A stretch of DNA of 21,301 bases, taken from CAYZBM01 sp964476705 (GTDB taxonomy: Bacteria > Pseudomonadota > Alphaproteobacteria > Rickettsiales > UBA6187). Below the pieces are notes generated by a model. The model searched no databases, was not told the DNA's origin, and saw only the letters and a list, made by a program, of their open reading frames with translations. Positions 17,200 through 21,301 of the stretch are shown piece by piece. The stretch lies in contig CAYZBM010000031.1 in assembly GCA_964476705.1 (NCBI GenBank), forward strand, positions 1 to 21,301. Direction: 5' to 3'. The first letter of the stretch is position 1. Each line of letters opens with the position of its first letter. The position numbers and the translations under genes are program-made.

Positions 17200-17969
17200 T
17201 TTGAAAAGAAAAATTCGGTTGCGATATAATTAGAAAGTAATATTAACATAGAAGATGTAACCACAGCATTAATTGTAGCCCGCCCTACTCCATCGGCACC
17301 TTTGCCGCAGTAATAACCCTGGTAACACCCCATTAAAGTAATTACAAAACCAAAGATAGATGATTTAATTAATCCAGATACTACATCTTTACTTTCTAAA
17401 AAAGTAAAAGTAGTGTGTAAATAACTACCTGATGAAAATCCTAATTTATGAATACTAACTAAATAACCACCATAAACTCCAATCACATCAGCAATTAGAA
17501 CCAAAAGCGGTAACATCAAAATTCCCGCAAGAATTCTTGGTGCTACTAAATATTTAAAAGGATGTGTAGATAAAGTAGTTAACGCATCTATTTGCTCGGT
17601 AACCTTCATTGTACCAATTTCAGCAGCAGTAGATGAACCAACTCTACCTGCAACCATAAGACCGGCAAGCACTGGACCTAATTCCCTGGTAATTGAAATA
17701 ATTACCACCGCGGCAATAGAACTCTCAGCATTAAATCTAGAAAAACCGGTATAACTTTGTAAGGCCAAAACCGCCCCGGTAAATATCGCTGTTAAACCTA
17801 CAACTGGTAAAGAATAATAACCAATACTAATAAATTGCCGTAAAATTATTTTAGGATAATAAGGTGGCGTCAAAATATGATAAAAAGCAAGACCGGTAAA
17901 ACTACTAACCCTACCAATTATTTCAAGAAAATTTAAAAATGTAGCACCTATTTTTTGTAAAAAATTCAT
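17196..17969 (-). CDS. mlaE: MlaE-type lipid ABC transporter permease
   Basis: Membrane subunit partner of MlaF. It has the family core YSLPVVGLTAIFTGAVLALQ, the conserved SITRELGPVLAGLMVAGRVG block and the TEQIDALTTLSTHP coupling helix. Five or so membrane helices continue to the C-terminus. I place the start at the ATG 17967-17969, giving 257 residues beginning MNFLQKIG. The frame could open at 17993, but the eight codons between encode an AAAAGGA (17981-17987) that looks like the ribosome site for the inner ATG. The outer ATG has none, and Rickettsia MlaE is of similar length by recollection. Confidence 0.93.
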   Translation of the reverse strand: MNFLQKIGATFLNFLEIIGRVSSFTGLAFYHILTPPYYPKIILRQFISIGYYSLPVVGLTAIFTGAVLALQSYTGFSRFNAESSIAAVVIISITRELGPVLAGLMVAGRVGSSTAAEIGTMKVTEQIDALTTLSTHPFKYLVAPRILAGILMLPLLVLIADVIGVYGGYLVSIHKLGFSSGSYLHTTFTFLESKDVVSGLIKSSIFGFVITLMGCYQGYYCGKGADGVGRATINAVVTSSMLILLSNYIATEFFFSK

Positions 17970-18032
17970 ATCCCAAAAAATCCTTTTATACATATTGTCA
18001 TAGTGGCGAACCTTAGCTGAAAAATTCTAATT

Positions 18033-19079
18033 CTAAACATATAACCGCTGACATCTACAGCTCAATCTGGTAAAAATTTCATAACCTATAGTTCCAGAAT
18101 ATTTTGCCACTTCATCTACAGTTATATTACTACCTATAATTTCTACTTCATCACCAATATTTACTATATCTTTAATTTCAGTAATATTAGCTGTAATTAA
18201 ATCCATTGAGACCCTACCTATAATAGGACATTTAATTCCTTTTATAACACAGTATCCCTTATTCTCACTACTTCGCAAAAAGCCATCAGCATAACCAATA
18301 GCAATAGTTGCTATAACCTCACTGTCTTTTGCTTTATAAGCTGCACCATAGCCTACACTATCACCGCTGTCAATGTGGCGAATAGACAAAATTTGCGCTG
18401 TTAATTCAACAACTTTGTGCATTTTACTTGCCAAATCTGGGGTAGGATTTATTCCATATAAAGCACAGCCTGGCCGCACTAAATCAAAATGATATTTTTC
18501 TCCTAAAAATATAGCGGCAGAATTAGCAAAACTCGACTCAATTTTAGGAAAATATTCCAATATTTTGATAAATTTATCATATTGTTTTTGATTTGAAACA
18601 TCATCTTTTATATCTGCACAGGCTAGATGAGACATTATATATACAAAATTTTTATAATCCTTAATTTTATCTAGATCTTTAAAATCAATACCTAACCTAT
18701 TCATTCCGGTATCTATATGTAATATAGAGGGGATATCTTTCGCTAAAATTATAGAGTCAATTGTATTTAAAACTGGAATTAAATTATATTCTAGGCAATA
18801 TTTTAGCTCACTTATTTTGCTAATACCATTTAAGATAAAAATATCAATATCACTAAATTCTTTACGTAAATCCACGGCCTCATCTAAAGTTGCCACAAAA
18901 AATTTACGACAACCTGAAGCTCTTAAAGTTCTAACTATCGGTATTACCCCCAAACCATAAGCATTAGCTTTAACAACGCTTCCACATTCGGCTTTACTTG
19001 CTAATTTTTTTAGCAATAGATAATTTTCTTTAAGCGCATTTAAATTTACTTTTAATTTTAAGGTCATAATTTCTGTCAT
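18033..19079 (-). CDS. alr: Alanine racemase
   Basis: PLP enzyme converting L-alanine to D-alanine for peptidoglycan. PLP-binding lysine is in VVKANAYGLG (Lys37 from this start). The second catalytic base is the tyrosine of VGYGAAY (Tyr244), and HIDTGMNRLG holds the substrate-side arginine. AIGYADGF and IIGRVSMD are family signatures. The open frame begins at a TTG (19082), but the ATG at 19077-19079 or a later one at 19065-19067 is more likely. The later one begins MTLKLKV and lines up best with what I recall of Rickettsia Alr. No strong ribosome site decides it. The ~344-348 residues are normal for the family. It lies 63 bases upstream of mlaE on the same strand. Confidence 0.95.
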   Translation of the reverse strand: MTEIMTLKLKVNLNALKENYLLLKKLASKAECGSVVKANAYGLGVIPIVRTLRASGCRKFFVATLDEAVDLRKEFSDIDIFILNGISKISELKYCLEYNLIPVLNTIDSIILAKDIPSILHIDTGMNRLGIDFKDLDKIKDYKNFVYIMSHLACADIKDDVSNQKQYDKFIKILEYFPKIESSFANSAAIFLGEKYHFDLVRPGCALYGINPTPDLASKMHKVVELTAQILSIRHIDSGDSVGYGAAYKAKDSEVIATIAIGYADGFLRSSENKGYCVIKGIKCPIIGRVSMDLITANITEIKDIVNIGDEVEIIGSNITVDEVAKYSGTIGYEIFTRLSCRCQRLYV

Positions 19080-19133
19080 CAATAGTGTTTTTTAATTTAC
19101 TTAAAGCAACTTCAATTATCGAGAATAAATTAG

Positions 19134-19286
19134 CAACGACAAAATTACCAAAAAGAATCATAAATAATGAAATTGATTATTCTTGAGAAATTTTTAGGCG
19201 ACGGTAAATAAAGATACCGCAGCGTATTCTTCATACGTGAGGACAGCTTTACTTACCGTCAACGACAAAATTACCAAAAAGAATCA
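19134..19286. repeat. Palindromic element flanked by a perfect 27-bp direct repeat, after dnaB
   Basis: A 27-base sequence is identical at 19134-19160 and 19260-19286, and the second copy contains the dnaB stop codon. Between them lies a long hairpin. Arms 19200-19213 (GACGGTAAATAAAG) and 19247-19260 (CTTTACTTACCGTC) pair at 13 of 14 positions. A nested inner stem CGTAT/ATACG (19223-19227 with 19233-19237) closes a loop of TCTTC. A further imperfect inverted match joins ~19170-19185 to ~19278-19291. The layout resembles Rickettsia palindromic elements (RPE), but I cannot name a family. It could also act as a dnaB-downstream structure. Confidence 0.75.
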
Positions 19287-20759
19287 ATTTCCGTGTCGTT
19301 CATCTAGATCTTTAAATTTAGTAGTATGTGAATCAAAATATAATTTCGCAGTACCAATCGGACCATTTCGATGTTTAGCAATAATAATTTCAGTTACGCT
19401 ATGACATTCACTCATTTTATTAATCCATTCAGAATATTTTGGTGAACCCTCTGGTGGTTGCGACCTAGACACATAATATTCTTCACGGAAGATAAACATC
19501 ACTACGTCAGCATCCTGCTCAATACTTCCTGATTCCCTAAGGTCAGATAATTGTGGTCTTTTATCTTCACGTTGTTCGACCGCCCGAGATAATTGCGATA
19601 AAGCGATAACCGGGACATTTAATTCCTTAGCTATAGCTTTTAAACCTTGCGTAATTTCGGAGACTTCTTGCACCCGATTAGCCTCAGATTGTTTACCTAC
19701 GCCCCGCAATAACTGCAAGTAATCCACAACTATTAAACCTAAATTTTGTTTACGTTTAAGTCTTCGAGCTCTGGTTCTTAAGGCTGAGATAGATAAAGCC
19801 GGTGTATCATCAATATAAAAAGGAAGATTATATAAATGTTTATTACCTTCAACTATTTTCATAAATTCTTCGTCTTTTAATGCTCCTACCCGCATACGTG
19901 AAGAATCTATTCCCGATTCCATAGAAATCATTCTGGCCGCTAATTGTTCTGAAGACATCTCAAGTGAGAAAAAACCCACACTTGGAATAAAATTTTTATC
20001 CTCAGCTTTGGTACATAAATTTTTACAAGCATTAACTGCCATATTAATCGCAAAGGCTGTTTTACCCATTGATGGCCTGCCGGCTAAAATTAATAAGTCA
20101 GAGCGCTGCAAGCCACCTAATAATTTATCTAAATCCCTAAAACTCGTTGAAACTCCGCTTAATTTATCATCTCTTTTATGAGCGATTTCTGCACTAGTTA
20201 TTGCTGCAGTTAGAGAATGTTTTAAAGCCACGAAACCAGATTCAGCCACCCCATCACTAGCTAAATTAAATAATTTTTGTTCTGCTCTCTCTAATTGCTG
20301 ATTGGCTGTAACTTCAATATCTTCTTCAAAACCATCAACAACTATCTCTTCACCAATATTAATTAAACTACGTCTTAAATATAAATCATAAATAATCCGG
20401 CTAAAACTATCTAAATTTATTATAGTGCTAGCTTTAGAGGCTAATCTTACTAGATATTCAGCTCCACCTACTTGCGATAGACTTTCGTCTTTTTCAAAAT
20501 GATTTTTTAAAGTGATAGGAGATGCAACTAAACCCCGATTCATAAAAGTTTGCATCGCACCATAAATTCTTTTATGGACTGGCTCATAAAAATGATCGGG
20601 TAATAAAAAATCACCAACTTTATTAATTAGCTCATTATTAATTAATACCGCACCAATTAAAGCTTGCTCAGCATAAATATTATGCGGCATAACTTTATAT
20701 TCTGCAGACTCGGCATTTTCTTGACCAACATCTTGATTGAATTGTTTTAGTATGCTCAT
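19284..20759 (-). CDS. dnaB: Replicative DNA helicase
   Basis: DnaB unwinds the replication fork as a hexameric ring. The N-terminal domain has NIYAEQALIGAVL, and the linker leads to the RecA-like core at about residue 205. Walker A is AGRPSMGKTAF (~226-236), Walker B is LIVVDYLQLL, and the arginine-rich end shows SDLRESGSIEQDADVV and KHRNGP. The open frame could begin at a GTG (20774), but I prefer the ATG at 20757-20759, which has AGGTG about a dozen bases upstream. That gives 491 residues, a normal length. Its stop codon lies inside the 27-bp repeat downstream. alr follows on the same strand about 200 bases later. Confidence 0.95.
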   Translation of the reverse strand: MSILKQFNQDVGQENAESAEYKVMPHNIYAEQALIGAVLINNELINKVGDFLLPDHFYEPVHKRIYGAMQTFMNRGLVASPITLKNHFEKDESLSQVGGAEYLVRLASKASTIINLDSFSRIIYDLYLRRSLINIGEEIVVDGFEEDIEVTANQQLERAEQKLFNLASDGVAESGFVALKHSLTAAITSAEIAHKRDDKLSGVSTSFRDLDKLLGGLQRSDLLILAGRPSMGKTAFAINMAVNACKNLCTKAEDKNFIPSVGFFSLEMSSEQLAARMISMESGIDSSRMRVGALKDEEFMKIVEGNKHLYNLPFYIDDTPALSISALRTRARRLKRKQNLGLIVVDYLQLLRGVGKQSEANRVQEVSEITQGLKAIAKELNVPVIALSQLSRAVEQREDKRPQLSDLRESGSIEQDADVVMFIFREEYYVSRSQPPEGSPKYSEWINKMSECHSVTEIIIAKHRNGPIGTAKLYFDSHTTKFKDLDERHGN

Positions 20760-20884
20760 ACCTGCAATCTTCACCTAAAGCCAAAAAATTTATTATTATT
20801 CTTAAAATGAACCCTAAGAAGAATATTTTTTTGAACTATATAGCAAAGATAAGAAAATAAAAACTTAAAAAATATTTTTATTAT

Positions 20885-21301
20885 TTATGGATTTCTAATA
20901 TTATTATTAACAGGATTAGCATCAGGATCAAATAACACTGCAGCTGGGGTTGGTGCTAACTTTATTTTAATACTATCTTTATAATCTTCTCTTGTTACTA
21001 CGACAGACCAACTTCTTTTCGCTATGTCTAAGGCACTATAACCATCATAATTAATCGCTTGTTTATCAACACCATAAGTTATTAAGAGGTTAATTATATC
21101 CATAGTATCACCATCATGTGGATATTCAATTTGATTTTGTAAGGCACACATCAAAGTAGTATTACCTGATTTATTTCTAGTTGTTACATCAGCTTTATTT
21201 ATTATTAGGCAATGAGAAGTTGCAACTATTTTATTTTCAATAGCCAGCATTAAAGCCGTATTGCCTAAATTATCTTTAGCTTCTTTATCTGCGCCTTGTT
21301 T
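20885..21301 (-). CDS. Ankyrin-repeat protein, 5' part cut by the window edge
   Basis: The frame ends in TAA at 20885-20887 and stays open to 21301, so the first ATG seen (21250) is internal and the gene is partial. At least 139 codons are visible. The first repeat includes GADKEAKDNLGNTALMLAI, the second ADVTTRNKSGNTTLMCAL, and the third QAINYDGYSALDIAKRS. GNTALM-type turns and DxxGxTALxxA consensus mark ankyrin units. The second is expanded by an acidic insert (EYPHDGDTMD). The C-terminal ~45 residues are not repeat-like and end in a P/N-rich tail. Ankyrin proteins are frequent effectors or host-binding proteins in Rickettsiales, but role and partner cannot be told here. Confidence 0.85.
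   Translation of the reverse strand, partial: KQGADKEAKDNLGNTALMLAIENKIVATSHCLIINKADVTTRNKSGNTTLMCALQNQIEYPHDGDTMDIINLLITYGVDKQAINYDGYSALDIAKRSWSVVVTREDYKDSIKIKLAPTPAAVLFDPDANPVNNNIRNP

Noticed and set aside
15296..19270. Shared 10-mer TTTTGTCGTT / AACGACAAAA in the purF leader and the dnaB-downstream repeat
   Set aside because: Ten bases of AT-leaning sequence with no further matching flank is too little to call a common element.

Overview
This 21.3-kb window is AT-rich, densely coded and almost entirely on the minus strand; only glmU reads on the plus strand. The gene content fits an obligate intracellular alphaproteobacterium of the order Rickettsiales. The clues are the dnaB / alr / mlaE / mlaF / cvpA block (an arrangement I recall from Rickettsia, not checked here), a tiny NDUFS6-like CHCC zinc-finger protein, a TlpA-type periplasmic thioredoxin, an ankyrin-repeat protein, and palindromic intergenic elements. 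A complete-looking purF argues against genus Rickettsia itself, which is generally described as lacking de novo purine synthesis. A relative elsewhere in Rickettsiales is more likely.

Layout: positions 87-9251 hold one intact minus-strand gene for a 3054-residue cytosolic-type protein that I cannot assign to a family. It has no signal peptide, membrane segment or autotransporter domain. It is rich in K, E, N and I, has coiled-coil stretches, and contains what look like many diverged copies of a beta-hairpin plus helix module. Its linkers carry proline and tyrosine motifs resembling host SH3 and SH2 ligands. It is the most novel object here and a candidate effector or large structural protein. 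Upstream, 9252-9599 is a non-coding stretch with three separate inverted repeats.

Positions 9600-11523 hold a tight rmuC-tlpA pair (minus). It is divergent from glmU (11558-12886, plus), which makes UDP-GlcNAc for the cell envelope. Convergent to glmU lies a minus-strand series: a small lipoprotein (12955-13425), a 55-residue zinc-finger protein missed by length cut-offs (13547-13714), purF (13756-15204, GTG start), cvpA (15328-16233), a 54-residue zinc ribbon resembling the N-terminus of RadA without the rest (16243-16407), and mlaF/mlaE (16426-17969), overlapping by 4 bases. Further on come alr (18033-19079), an intergenic palindromic element flanked by a perfect 27-bp direct repeat (19134-19286), dnaB (19284-20759), and an ankyrin-repeat gene whose frame runs off the window edge.

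Taken together the ordinary genes cover envelope building (glmU, alr, mlaEF), replication and genome maintenance (dnaB, rmuC), purine synthesis (purF with cvpA) and periplasmic redox (tlpA). The unusual parts are the giant protein, the radA-like remnant and the repeat-bearing spacers.
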